Assembly (NCBI GenBank): GCA_030998225.1
Contig: JAPYXD010000698.1
Location: 10,581,001 to 10,645,000 of the forward strand
Source: Diplolepis rosae
Lineage: Eukaryota > Arthropoda > Insecta > Hymenoptera > Diplolepididae
DNA length: 64,000 bases
Direction of reading: 5' to 3'
Positions 33,090 through 44,112 of this stretch are shown one piece after another. Every line of letters begins with the position of its first letter. Position 1 is the first letter of the stretch. A model generated the notes under the pieces. It saw only the letters and a program-made list of their open reading frames with translations, made no database searches and was not told the DNA's origin. The position numbers and the translations under genes were made by a program.

Positions 33090-33453
33090 TCCATTCGAAA
33101 ACTTCAGAGTACGAAAAAATTATATTATGATTACTAAGGTTTCTAAGAATGTCTCTCATGAGTCGAACAATGAATATAATATCCTGGAATGCATATTTGA
33201 GAAACTCATATTATGAATATGAATTTGCCAGAAACATAGCAAAGCGCAGCAAAAATCAAAATATTCATTCTCGGTTTTTCGTATGACTCGTTTCAGAATA
33301 TCGTCCAAGTGCTTCCGACGTTTTACGATTAGCTTCGTAGACTCGATCCAAGTCTGTCCAACTGAGTAGTGGCTTATAAGCAAGTTTTCTTTCGGAATAT
33401 GGCAAACGAGAATAGTCGAGAGGCTTTAGACGTTAGGAATGCGTTTAGTTATG
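33090..33453 (-). repeat. Inverted repeat partner of 29,640-30,010
   Basis: See the left partner. The right edge of this arm is cut by the insertion of the mariner at 33,456. Confidence 0.7.
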
Positions 33454-33455
33454 TA

Positions 33456-34212
33456 AAGGGTTTCCCAATAGGGGTGATATGATTTTGAATGTCCCTATCG
33501 GGCTGATTTGAAATGAAATTTTTGACGTCTGCTGTGAGTTGTCATCAGTAAGGTTTGCCATTTAATCATGAGTAGTTTCACGCTTCCACAACGTTTGGAA
33601 ATTGTCCAATTATTTTATCAAAATTCGAGAAGTTTTGTCGGTGTTCAAAGAGCATATCGTGCAAAATATGGTCGTCATTCTGCTCCATCCGCGCTCTCAA
33701 TTCGTCGAATAATCGATAAGTTGGAGAGTGAATTTACTCTATTGGATACTAAGCCTAAAAATCGTATGCGTACCGCACGTTCTACACAGAATATAGCCGC
33801 CGTACAGGCCAGTATCGAGGAAAACCGTGAATTGTCCGTGCCACGCCGATCTCAGGAATTGGGCCTGTCCAGGATGACTACCTGGCGTATTTTGCGATTG
33901 GATCTTGGCCTGCATCCCTATAAGATGATTCTGGCCCAAGAACTGAAGCCTAATGACCATCGTTTGCGTCGGGAGTTCGCGGATTGGGCTCTGGAATCAA
34001 TTGAAAATGATCCCAATTTTCATCAAAAAATCATCTTTTCTGATGAGGCGCATTTTTGGCTCAAGTCTCGGGGGACATTTGGCCGATATATTATTTAAAT
34101 CATAAATGGCATAGAATATCCAATATAATAAAAAAGATTTCGATCAATTCCGAATGAATATTCAGTGTTTTTTTTCAGTTTCAAAACATATCACCCTTAT
34201 TGGGAAACCCTT
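33456..34212 (+). mobile_element. mariner-like element, deletion derivative
   Basis: Inverted ends AAGGGTTTCCCAATA followed by AGGGGTGATATG, each bordered by TA (33,454-33,455 and 34,213-34,214). At 757 bp it is about half a full element. It landed in the intron just after exon 3 of protease copy A, 14 bp from the exon boundary. Confidence 0.85.
33568..34098 (+). pseudogene. mariner transposase, truncated, DUF4817-type N-terminus
   Basis: 176 codons: MSSFTLPQRLEIVQLFYQNS, then a region typical of the insect helix-turn-helix domain known as DUF4817 (GVQRAYRAKYGRHSAPSA), a second DNA-binding part (LGLSRMTTWRILRLDLGL), and the first catalytic Asp in IIFSDEAHFWL. It then ends after GTFGRYII. The second and third acidic residues are deleted. 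The frame is intact up to the deletion. Confidence 0.85.
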
Positions 34213-34226
34213 TATATTCAACTTAC

Positions 34227-34350
34227 CTAAAAATGCCGTTGATACCACAATAACTATTGCTTTGGGTGCGAGATCATGTCCAAACTTAATGTGTGACAAG
34301 TGGTGTAGTTCTGGAGCATCAATTCTCTGTCGTAATTGTGCATCTTGAAA
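34227..34350 (-). CDS. Serine protease homologue copy A, exon 3
   Basis: Following a TTTTGTTTTAG acceptor it reads FQDAQLRQRIDAPELHHLSH and ends VVSTAFL plus one base before GTAAGT. 124 nt, phase 0 to phase 1, like copy B exon 3. The conserved core DAQL..xID/HAPEL is shared by all three copies. Confidence 0.65.
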
Positions 34351-34468
34351 CTAAAACAAAATTTTATGTTTGAATCTGAATATATTGAAAGACTTTTTAT
34401 TTTCTACCATGAAATAATATTCAAATCATTCGGAAATAAATTCTTGAATGTTTTATTCAACTACTCAC

Positions 34469-34731
34469 GGTTACAATTGCTAAATTGTTACGAATGCTGT
34501 CAACACCATAATTTGGATGCCCGGTTACATCAACTATTATCAAAGGAAAGCAAGTCCTACTAATGAACATTTGTAGACCATGTTCTTCATTGTATATCCT
34601 ATGATGAATGTATTCTTGAATAGGACCGAGAAGAGTAACGGCATTATAATAAGTGATCAACGCTCCATCTATACTATTTGTTTTATTAATCAATAATCGA
34701 ACAAGAATATTTTCACCCGGTGGTGGTCGCC
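34469..34731 (-). CDS. Serine protease homologue copy A, exon 2
   Basis: 263 nt, the same as copy B. It reads GRPPPGENILVRLLINKTNS, GALITYYNAVTLLGPI and ends GHPNYGVDSIRNNLAIVT before GTGAGT. The TAAHC position reads TLLGP and the NDIAI motif reads NNLAI, so His and Asp are both gone. The first Gly is completed by the last base of the signal exon. There is no RIVGG activation site, so the mature chain probably starts just after the signal peptide. Confidence 0.65.
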
Positions 34732-34734
34732 CTG

Positions 34735-35342
34735 CAAAAAAATGGTTAAGAATTATTTTTTCGCATTCGCACATTGCTGTCATGAATGGTATCGATAAAA
34801 TAATTTTAAATTATGAATTAAATCTATATATATATTATTTAATAAATTTCTGTATTGATTAAACAGTAAGATATTCTTTACGTTTAATATATTAATCAGT
34901 TTTAAATTTAAATAAATATTTGATTAAGAAACTCTTTGAACTTTGAAGATTGAAAATTGATAAGAAATGTTAATATTGAAACTTACTGGCCTCAGTCGGG
35001 TAAACAATTTTTTATAATAACGTTTTTTCGTATCGCATAGTGCGCTTTTGAAAGTTAAAATTATAATTTTTGATTTTTTCATAAAATAGTTTTCTAAACT
35101 ACTGGTACATTGTTGGTAAAAAGACCGTAATATGCATTTGAAACGGATTGTGTTCAATTATTTTTTAATAAAAGTTCCTCACCTATCAAAAAATTTAATC
35201 AACAAATAAATTTATATTCTGAGAATTAGATAATATATCATTTCACATAAATGATTTCATTTATAAGAAAATCAAATTATATAATTTCATATCTTCATTA
35301 GTATGAAAATCCAATTTTCATTCACTTGTTTCGATAATAGTA
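34735..35342. other. Protease copy A intron 1, AT-rich
   Basis: No gene or element end recognised. It is the start of the intron region between the signal exon and exon 2. Confidence 0.5.
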
Positions 35343-35463
35343 TATTACATTACAAGGGGCGAAACAGAGCGATTGCATGAGTGTGAAGTTTGCTCTGCCC
35401 GAGTGAAACGAGGGCTGCAATCACATGAAATGCTTTCGCTGTGTTTTGTTTCAAGTAATGTAT
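35343..35463. repeat. Short palindromic repeat, ACATTACAAGGGGCGAAAC end
   Basis: TACATTACAAGGGGCGAAAC at the left is mirrored by TTTGTTTCAAGTAATGTA at the right, with a GATTGCATGAGTG / CAATCACATGAAATG inner pair. About 120 bp, immediately beside another palindrome. Confidence 0.6.
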
Positions 35464-35467
35464 ACTA

Positions 35468-35640
35468 TTTTTCATAGCAACTCTTTTGAGAATCTGATTG
35501 GCTGTAACTGTGGAGCGGGACGAAAGTGCGGTTTGCAACCCTACCTTTAAAGTTTCGCCCTTAGGGTTGAAAATCGCAGTTTCGTCCCGCTTCGCAGGTA
35601 CCGAAAATCGGATTTTCAAAAGAGGCGCTATGAAAAGCAT
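35468..35640. repeat. Short palindromic MITE, TTTTCATAGC ends
   Basis: TTTTTCATAGCAACTCTTTTG at the left, shortened here, is mirrored by CAAAAGAGGCGCTATGAAAA at the right. The interior holds paired GCGGGACGAAAGTGCG / GTTTCGTCCCGC blocks. About 170 bp. Confidence 0.65.
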
Positions 35641-36029
35641 TTTACATTTTTTTATAAATAAATAAAATAAAATGATTTATTCTTTGTAAAATAATATATC
35701 TTATTTTTCATACATAACATTACAAGTAAATTTTGTTGCACTGAAGAATAATAACGAATAAATGTTAAAAACGAATTACTTCTATTTTCTCTATGAATTC
35801 TCGTGCCATCAGTAATATACCGCAATTTTCTTTGTTACCTCCTCCAATTCCATATCACCGGGAATCACCTCCATATCACCGAACTCTAATATTCTCATAT
35901 GTACTGAGAAGCCAGTCAGTGATTTTTCACTAAAAACTAGTGAAAAATCACTGATTGCGCAGTCAGAAATAGGTGGCTGATTCCAATTTCGTAAGAATCT
36001 CACCGATTTAGATGTAGCGCGTACATCTG

Positions 36030-36260
36030 GATTAGACGTGTACATTCTGTCGGATCGAATGTCGCAATTTCGATTCGCTTTACTTGTTGGATCGGATTTT
36101 TTTCGATTCGATCGGCCGTCCGTCGAATGTCGAATATTCGACATCCGAAGCGTGTCCGATCGAATGTCGGATTTTCAAGATTCGACCGGCGCAGGATGTA
36201 GTTTGCAATTTTTAATCAGACATTACACAATATATATATATATATTATTACATATACAAT
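36030..36260. repeat. Repeat with GTCGAATATTCGAC core, second copy
   Basis: Inverted and longer relative to 16,090-16,245, with several GATCGAATGTCG words in addition to the palindromic core. It ends next to a TA-repeat run at 36,230-36,245. Confidence 0.6.
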
Positions 36261-36428
36261 TACATATACAAATTTCAAACTAAGTTCCACACACTTTCTT
36301 AAATAATCAGTATCAAAGAAAGTAGAATTTAAAAAAAGCATCATTAAAGAAAAATCCGAATTTAACTGAAAGAAAACATTCTAAATTGAGGCTTGTAAGT
36401 CAACATGAAGTTTTAGGCAATCCATTAT

Positions 36429-36780
36429 ACAAGGTGCGTTCCAAAATAAACGAGATTTTTTCAAAATAGCTATTTATAGTGGCGCTATCTTCTGATGGGA
36501 GTAGGAGTTGGAAAGGTACATCCTTCACTGACGTTCTGTCAAAATTTCATGACCAACGAACAATTAGAAGCCGAGTTATTGCTTTATAAGGGACAGTGTG
36601 TTTATAGCATCGGTCGAAAAATGAACTTCGGACAAAGAGCGAATATTAAGTTTTGTTTGAAACTTGGTAAAACTTTTACTGAAAGGTTTGAATTAATGAA
36701 ACAAGTGTATGGTGACAATTGTTTATTCCGTGCCAGAGTCCATGAGTGGTTTAAACGATTTTATGACCTGCTAATATAAA
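36429..36780 (+). pseudogene. mariner 5' fragment (HTH_48-type transposase)
   Basis: The terminus ACAAGGTGCGTTCCAAAATA is followed by a leader and a frame MNFGQRANIKFCLKLGKTFT, ELMKQVYGD, RVHEWFKRF. This is the first helix-turn-helix of a mariner transposase. The rest, including all catalytic residues and the 3' end, is missing after about 36,765. Confidence 0.75.
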
Positions 36781-36794
36781 AGAATATATAACAA

Positions 36795-36870
36795 GGAGAA
36801 ATTAACAAAAATTCTGTGAATGTTGGGTCAATATAATAACGAACATGTTATCAAACATTTCACTTTATAA
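36795..36870 (+). repeat. Direct repeat, partner at 37,880-37,955
   Basis: Both read GAGAAATTAACAAA, then TCTGTGAAT, GGGTCAATAT, ATAACGAACATG and CACTTTA. The right copy borders the signal exon of protease copy A, so the left one is a duplicate of its intron start. Confidence 0.75.
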
Positions 36871-37754
36871 TTTAAAAATGGTACATTCTGTATAAAGGTT
36901 GAATATCTCATAGTTCTGACTATTTTCAGAACTAATTAAATTTGATAAACTTTTTAAATGTGATACTTAATGTCACGAAAACTAAAATACAATTTTTTTT
37001 AAAGATACATTTATTTGTATTTTTTCGAAACATCTCAGAATAAAACTAAATTTAAAATTAAATAACTTTCCACTCTTTCGTTATTTCTGATCATATTCGA
37101 ATAATTTTCAGTAAAATTACATATATAGATATTATAATAATTTATAATTCTATAAAGCCTTGCTTGCAAATTCAATCGAAAATGGATTGTCTGTATAACT
37201 AATACACAAAATCTTTTTGATCAAAAATACACATTTTCGTCCATTCATAAGAATCACCATAAGCGTCTCGAATTTCTTAGCTAGGTTTAGGACAATAGTC
37301 TTCTTCAAGTAAGAAAAGAACCTCTCAGGATAGCAATTATAAAAAAAAATTATCAGTCACCGAAGCCACATGTCCCGTGTCGGTTTTAAAAAAAGTTTAG
37401 ATCGATCGTTGAGAGACTCCGGTAACAAAGTCCTCAAGAAAAGTTTTCAAAATTGAAAACTGTTCGCGATTCATCATTATTTACCAATTGGACATCCTTC
37501 TTTTATAAAAAAAAAAAGAAAAAAAAATTCCGGCCGGGTTGGTTGCAAATTTCTAAGATTTTTTGTTCATTCTGTCCGGTTTTCCATATACAGTGAATTC
37601 TACATATATTTTTTCAATTTATGTTGCTGCATACTGGACTTCTTCATTTTGAATTGCAAGCGATGAGATAAGTTTTTGAGTTTTATGATTATCCTTATTT
37701 TAATTATTCCCTATATTATCATCTTTTACAAAAATATTGAATTAATCATTTAAT

Positions 37755-37800
37755 TCATGGCACTGAAGACGGCCCCCATATGTGGCCGAAACGTTTGCCT
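37755..37800 (+). ncRNA. Hammerhead-ribozyme-like motif
   Basis: CTGAAGA (37,763-37,769), fitting the conserved CUGANGA core, is followed by GGCC, a loop, GGCC and then GAAAC (37,788-37,792). GGCA just before the core can pair with TGCC at 37,796-37,799. Minimal motifs of this type are known from Penelope-like and other retroelements. An unpaired C before the first GGCC departs from the usual closing pair, so activity is doubtful. No reverse transcriptase is seen next to it. Confidence 0.35.
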
Positions 37801-37969
37801 TTTTTTTCGCGTTTTTTCATATATAGCATTGATAATTTTAATCGAAGAAAATAAAAAAAACTGACCCTATGCAAAAGAAGTGAGAAATTAACAAATTTCT
37901 GTGAATTTTGGGTCAATATGATAACGAACATGTCATCAAACATGTCACTTTACACTATTTAATACTTAC

Positions 37970-38027
37970 CATAAGAATAAGGAAGAACCAAAAGCGCACA
38001 GAATACAGCAACCTTAATGTGCTTCAT
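37970..38027 (-). CDS. Serine protease homologue copy A, signal exon
   Basis: 58 nt: MKHIKVAVFCALLVLPYSY plus one base, then GTAAGT. A typical secretion signal, with the same length and phase as the copy B signal exon and sharing FCAL and LPYS. It joins in phase to exon 2 at 34,731 (G-RPPPGENIL). The 3.2-kb intron holds several small elements and a mariner fragment. Confidence 0.65.
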
Positions 38028-38289
38028 ATCCACTTTTTATAAAAAATAATTCTAATAGATCCAAATAGGCGCTATGTTGATCTCAACAAAATTTTTTATT
38101 TCTGTTAAAAAAATTCCGAGATCAGTCTATAATATCAATTACACACAAATGTGTTGCATCATGCCTCCAGTATTTGCTGAAAGGTCGCGTTCAAATAAAA
38201 CTTATATTTGACAAAATTCATTACCCATTATGATTTGCATAATTTCTTAATTACAAGTTTTTCATTAGTTAACACTTCAAGTTATTTAG

Positions 38290-38857
38290 TAGGTAGGGAC
38301 AATACATAGATAGCCTATACAAGGGTGACATTGCAGTCGATCTCATAGAAAACATAAATGAAGTGCAAAATGATGATAGGGGTGATTCGATTTTAAATGA
38401 GGAATTTGAAAAAGCATTAAGGGGCCTGAAAGAAAATAAACGTCCAGGAGTAGATCTAATAGCAGCAGAGCTCGTACAGAATTTAGGACACGCAGAAAAC
38501 ATCATTTTATCAAAACTAGTTTGCGATATGTACGAAACGGGTGACATACCTAGTGACTACATGGTTAACAAAACTGTTACTATGCCGAAAAAAGTATGGA
38601 CAGAAAAATTCGAGAACTACCGTACTATTAGCCTAATAAAACATGAGTCTAAAATTTCAATAACAATAATTTATAGAAGATTAGAACAGACAATAGAAAG
38701 CTCACTCGACGAAGATCAGTTCGGTTTTAGGAAAGAAAGGGGGACTAGAGAATCGTTAATCTCATTACGATTGATTCAGAGCGGCAGACTACGAGTAGAG
38801 AAACCTACTTTTATTGCGTCTGTCGACTTAGAAGAAGCATTCGACAATGTTAGCTAG
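38290..38857 (+). pseudogene. Non-LTR reverse transcriptase fragment
   Basis: In order: LKENKRPGVDLIAAELVQ, a VTMPKK block, NYRTISLIKHESKISITII, DQFGFRKERGTRESLISLRL and SVDLEEAFDNV with the first catalytic Asp of the palm, then a stop. These are reverse transcriptase blocks of a LINE different from the R1-like one, closer to RTE/L2-type enzymes by eye. The YADD block, endonuclease and both ends are missing. Confidence 0.75.
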
Positions 38858-39631
38858 CCTAAACTCTTCGACATATTAAATATTATAGTTTGTTGAAGTA
38901 ACAATTCGAATAGTTCTAATGAAAAATGAAATGGATAAGGCAACTAATAAAAATGTGTGATTTTATAAGTCTTCTAAAATTAATGCAAGCTATGGAAATA
39001 GCGGAATAATAAAGAACACCCCTTGTAATACTTGCAAAATGATGAGATGTATAAATTAAACCATTTATATAAATGAATAAGGGTATAAATTGTCTTAAGT
39101 TTAATAATATTCTCAAATTCTTGTCAACTTATTGATTCTAATGGTTACAAATCAACTGCATTATTTATCCTAGTTCATAATACTTTTTAGGGCAGAATAT
39201 GTTTTTTAAATTTAAAAAATTTTATCAATTACAAACTGAGCAAGGTGAATTTTATTACATGGTGGTTACCTTAGGGATTGGAAAAGCTTTAGAGGTAATA
39301 TGCATTTGTGTCGAGCGCCAACGTATTTCAGATAAACGGATGATATCTAGGGCCATTGGGACATCGTCCAAGTAAACTTGGATGAATCGTATGGGAATTC
39401 GGGGATGAATTAATGGTTGGGCGTACGGCCACAAATTTAGGTACTGCTTTAGCTCCTTATTAGCTCTAAGGACTGCTTTACCTCCCACCTTCTCTTATAA
39501 CCAACTTATTATAGAGTACCTTAAGGGTACGTAATTCTTCGTTCATGTGAGCAACGAGAGATGCAGTTTTTATATATTTATGTCCATTTTTAATTTAAAT
39601 AATGAAAAAAAGTATAAAAAATCGATAATCG
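38858..39631. other. No gene recognised
   Basis: AT-rich. A minus-strand 77-codon frame at 39,255-39,488 includes ALDIIRLSEIRW, which faintly recalls the endonuclease motif of RTE-type LINEs; the rest does not follow. Confidence 0.4.
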
Positions 39632-40455
39632 ATATATGGGACATTCTTTTGCAAATCGTACGGATTTAAAAAAAAAATTGTTCACATTTTTAAAAGTCTA
39701 AAATTTTTTTCTGTGGCATCATTTTATCAATTTAATCGACACGTATATCGGGATTTTCGAAAAAAAATATTTTGTTTGAGAGATATATTAATTTAAACTT
39801 TTGATAAAATTGGACAAAATGCTAAATTCTCTTGTGCTTAAAATTCATTATCTCCAGTTGAAATAATCAAATCGATTTCGGGTCTGTTTCAATTTTCAGC
39901 CTATTACGTTCGATTTTTAGATAAATATTTTCATAATTTTTATTTTGTTAAGTAACTAAAGATATGAGCAATTTAATTGTTTAAACAGTTTTTGCATGTT
40001 CGCCCCTTCAGTAGAAAAATTTGGAAAAATAGTATCATATGCACTATATCTCAATACAACTAGCGCATATTTAATAAAAGTGGAGACTTAATTAGATCGA
40101 AAGATATTAAATATTTTTCAGCGCGCGACGTGTTTAATCATGTTCGAGTCGAGTCGCAATTAGCCTTCCTCGAGACATAATGTGCTTTTAGTCGACTCGG
40201 ACATGACTAAACACGTCGCGCGCTCAAAAATATTTAATATCTTCGTATCTAATTGAGTCTCCACTTTTATTAAATATGCGCTAGTTATATTGAGACACAG
40301 CGCATATGATAGTATTTTTTCCAAATTTTTCTACTGAGGGGACAGACATGCAAAAATTGTTTTAACAATTAAATTGCTTATATCTGTAGTTAATTAACAA
40401 AATAAAAATTATAAAAATATTTATCTGAAAACCTAACGTAATAAGCTAGAAAATT
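39632..40455. mobile_element. Foldback element, ATATGGGACATTCTTT family, right end lost
   Basis: The left end ATATGGGACATTCTTTTGCA is followed by a long arm to a central palindrome of GCGCGCGACGTGTTTAATCA and its complement (40,118-40,232). The right arm pairs outward as far as 40,450, where it meets an unrelated dispersed repeat. A left-truncated copy lies at 58,843-59,358, and a short deletion form at 58,049-58,334. Confidence 0.7.
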
Positions 40456-40465
40456 AAACAAACCC

Positions 40466-40870
40466 GAATTCGATCCATTGGAATTTAATTTATCATAATT
40501 TCATTTTAATTAATAAACGAATATTTTTGGTAATTTTCGAAGAAACAAATTAAGTGCCGATGCCGTATATGATGACTGAGTACACATTGAAAAAACAACA
40601 ATAAGGTTAATAACTGAACTAAGTTCACTTTCAACATATCATTCTTTATTGATATTTTTTTTATTCATATGAATTGTAAAGCTTTAGCTATAAAATATAT
40701 TCTGTTAAATTGTATTTAATTTTTCGTGAAGAATCTGTACCACTTAATCTTAATTTTAATCGTACCGCTTAATTATATATTGACTTAATTCTCAATTAAA
40801 AAATTCAGAACAGATCAAATTTTATGATCCTCTGAATTCGAAAAAAGAGTTTTTTCAATCATGTCTTTGG
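40466..40870. repeat. Copy of the 26.4-kb dispersed repeat
   Basis: Shares AAGTGCCGATGCCGTATA, TGAGTACACATTG and AACAACAATAAGGTTAATAA with 26,448-27,130, and AAAAAATTCAGAACAGATCA with 27,185-27,240. Confidence 0.7.
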
Positions 40871-41174
40871 TACACTTTATTAAAGCCAAAAAAAAGACAA
40901 GTTCCTTAACTAGCCATCTGCCATCCAAAGCATAAAGGTCGTTAACTGACATTTTTCGCGAAAATAACTTTTTTGTATCATTCCATTCTTGAAGAAATTT
41001 CAAGTTTTACTGTGTTTGTCATTTAAAAAAAATCGCAATGGTTTTTTAATTTAAAAATCCAAAGAACGATAGTTCATATTCAATTAGATTTTTCCAAATA
41101 ATTAAGTGTCGTAACTAACACGAAAATAGGAAGAAACGTCAAATACGTCATCGCTTTGCCAGGAAAAAGTACCG

Positions 41175-41610
41175 TGACTGCACTTACGGTTTTCTTCTCT
41201 GTCACGAGCATCCAAGAATACCCCTTGATTCAACCTGAGAAGGTCATTATGTAGTTACGGCTTTCTTGTCTTGTAATGCACGCGAGCTCGGGGCCCGTTT
41301 CCCAAAGAAAAGAGTCGTATCTACAATATATATTATATATTGATGTATTTGTATATTCACATATTTATGTATTTATATATAAATACATTCATTTATTTAT
41401 ATATTTATATATTATTTATAAAATTATATGTCGTAGATTAGAAAACGTAAGTAATAAAATTGGAAGTTAGAAAAACAAGAAGTTTTATGCATCTAACTCA
41501 CACAAAGATGTAGTTGACGACATTCTTGCCTTGGAAAGAGGCCCCGGCTCGGACGCTATTCCTTGATGAAAATCCGTAAGTGCAGTTACGGCCTTTTTCA
41601 CGAGTATTTT
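41175..41610. repeat. Inverted-repeat block, TGCACTTACGG words
   Basis: GTGACTGCACTTACGG on the left is mirrored by CCGTAAGTGCAGTTACGG on the right, with TAGTTACGGC between. The centre is TA-rich (41,320-41,420). Probably non-autonomous; ends not fixed. Confidence 0.45.
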
Positions 41611-43762
41611 TATCCGAAAAAATGTCCTAACTACATAAACTAATTGTTGTTATTAAAAAACTCATTTTTTTGAAGAATTAGATTAAGCATGCCTTACTTG
41701 TCTCAGAGACGGTTTTACAAAAAAAATAATGATTTTTTTACTTGATTATAAAAGAAAAAAGTTTTTCTTGATTTTCTCGAATTCCAATCGAATGTAGTTA
41801 ACTACTTGTATGCTTTGAATGGCAGCCATATACGACCAAAATTATGAAAATAAGAGTATTTTTAGTATTTAAAAGTAACTATTTTCTGAAAAAAAAATTT
41901 TCAATTATAATTTTAGAGGTCCTAATGAAATTTTTCAATCAAACCAAAATTAGGAATGTTACAGTATTTTGAAACTTGGAAATAATCAATAATAAAATTC
42001 GTTTTTCTAGTTAATCTATGCGAAATGCGAAGAACCATTATGATTCAAAATTGATCACTCGAAAGAGATGTAAGGTAAACGTACCAGTTTGTGAATACCT
42101 ACCAATTTGTGGACACTTGTTCATATTTTTCTCCATTAATATGTCAAATGATAGAAAACCTTACGATAATCTTTATAAACATTATCCTGGACTAATAAGA
42201 AATAAGATTGATATGAGTTGTCGGTGTTAAATTTGAATATTTTAAAAATAAACCGTCGTTTTTGATGCGAAGGTCACTGTCAACATAGTGGTAGCAATGA
42301 AATCACCTCCATCTTGGTAGAAACTGTTTTGTCAGTAGACTTCCGATAAAACCAGACATGGAGTCCACATTTTGCCCATGGCATTGAGTTCGAAAAGAGT
42401 GGGTTAGAATTGCGTTATTTTTCACTGTCTGTTATAAGGAAAAAACATGTGCTCAAATAATGGGCAATATTTGGCCACTTTGAACCCAAATGTGAGGGGC
42501 AAAACTTGCGCCTCTTTGCGGACGCAGATCATAGCAATATATCCGTAAATACGTGGTATCATATAAAAGGCGCAAAAAGTCGTCAATTTCAGCCTTAAGC
42601 CATGAATAAAGATGAATCGAGCATAGTGCTCGAAATTAGGTCAATTCTTACGGAAAAACGTGGAGTCCAGTTTGATGGTCAATTTTTGAGTAAAACTTTG
42701 GTGGCGTGACAGAATTGATCAATTCTTGCGCACAAACTTTGAAAACACGAAACAAATTATTTTATTGAGTTATTTTTATTCTTATTAAAAATTTCTGAAT
42801 GTTTCTGTACAAAAATTTAAGCAGCTGTATCGCCAGTTACGAGATGATAATCCGAATTTTATATTTACTAATTAATAATTATTGCTCTATTTTTATGTAT
42901 ACATTTTAATGTCAATTTTGATCTCGATCAAAATATTTGATCACGCGACATCTCCATGATTCGAATGATTTTCTACGTTCGAAATTTAAATTCCAAACGT
43001 AGGATATGTCGACATTTTTAGTGCCTGAAAATCTATATTCTTCTCTTTATGCCCTTGCATAATGTAATGTTACAAGAAATGTCGATCGTAAGTTAAAAGA
43101 ACGATACTCTTGCGGAGATTAAAATGGGTAAAAAAAACATTGTGTTTTTTTCAAATCACTCAAAGAAGGGGCAAAATAATTGGGGTTTCTTTGGGTTTAC
43201 GAAAAATATGTTGCTGTGTAAACTCTCCTCGATATTGCCCACAAATTGATGACTTTTTGACGAAAAATCACCTAAATAGATGTGCTCATTAATTGACCAT
43301 CTATTTACTTGTTGATGCCGACAATTTCGAACTCAAAGAAAGTGCCCATTTATTGACAACCGTTTCAGTTGTTACGTCACAAGTACGTAAATACTTACTT
43401 TGATCGAAGATTCCTCGTTTTAGGTTAGGATCGAACGATCCTCGCTTAATTTGAATTTGAAATCATTTACAGCCGTAAGACAGTGCCACTAGGCGATATA
43501 AAGACCGAAGGCCAAGTATTGACACTATGTACATGGGACAAAACTTTATTGTTTACATGTCAACGCAAAAATTTTATTTCCACAATCGATTTTTCAATTA
43601 AAGATTTTATAAATTGAAAGCTGTTAAAGAAATAATAAAGACGATAATATTTTTTATATCGGAAGTATTATTTTATACACAGATATTTAAAAAACTAGCT
43701 GTGAAGTTGTACTAACTCTGGTGCTTATAAAATGTGCTCGTATTAATGTATGTAATAGTATA
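41611..43762. other. AT-rich DNA, no gene recognised
   Basis: Words such as CAATTTGTGGACAC, TTAATTGACCAT, TTTATTGACAACC and AAGTATTGACAC recur at 42,090-43,530, recalling the 244-3,190 element, but no clear ends were found. The 70-codon frame at 42,018-42,230 is not recognised. Confidence 0.4.
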
Positions 43763-44112
43763 TTATGTGACTAGGCGCGTAATGAGAGTTATTACGCGAC
43801 GAGCGACAATGCTTGCAGGAGATCGAAGTCAAGGCGTAGTTGAGGCGTAGGTAAGGCGTAGCTGAGGCAAAACCAAGACGAAGCTGAGACAAAGCCGAGG
43901 CGCGATCAGTCCTGCGAGTATTTTAAGCGAGTCTCGTAACTACCCGAATTGTGTGCATTGGCACATATTCTATTTTATGTGACTTCGGCGCATATACGAG
44001 TTTTTATGCGTTCACTCAAATCCAATCTGAAAAGATCGAAATTGTCGTGATTATTGCCCATCTCACTTGACATTTCGCGAATACTTCCGGCCATTTTCTT
44101 GCACCTGCTACT
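43763..44112 (-). mobile_element. Inverted partial copy of the 6,412-6,920 insert
   Basis: The terminus TATGTGACTAGGCGCGTAAT, the minisatellite (43,815-43,905) and the sequence up to GGCCATTTTCTTGCA correspond to 6,920 down to about 6,565. A minus-strand 39-codon frame (44,094 to 43,975) parallels the one at 6,578. Eight base differences separate the two frames and six of them change the residue, so there is no sign of coding constraint. Confidence 0.65.

Noticed and set aside
39255..39488. Minus-strand 77-codon frame with ALDIIRLSEIRW, like a LINE endonuclease motif
   Set aside because: Only a dozen residues resemble the motif, and the flanking sequence does not continue as an endonuclease; chance is likely.
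41320..41420. TA-rich tract as a CRISPR-like or satellite array
   Set aside because: Simple low-complexity TA/TTTA sequence without regular repeat and spacer structure.
42068..43530. Possible relative of the 244-3,190 element
   Set aside because: Similar ATTGAC words are present, but no inverted termini or target duplication could be found.
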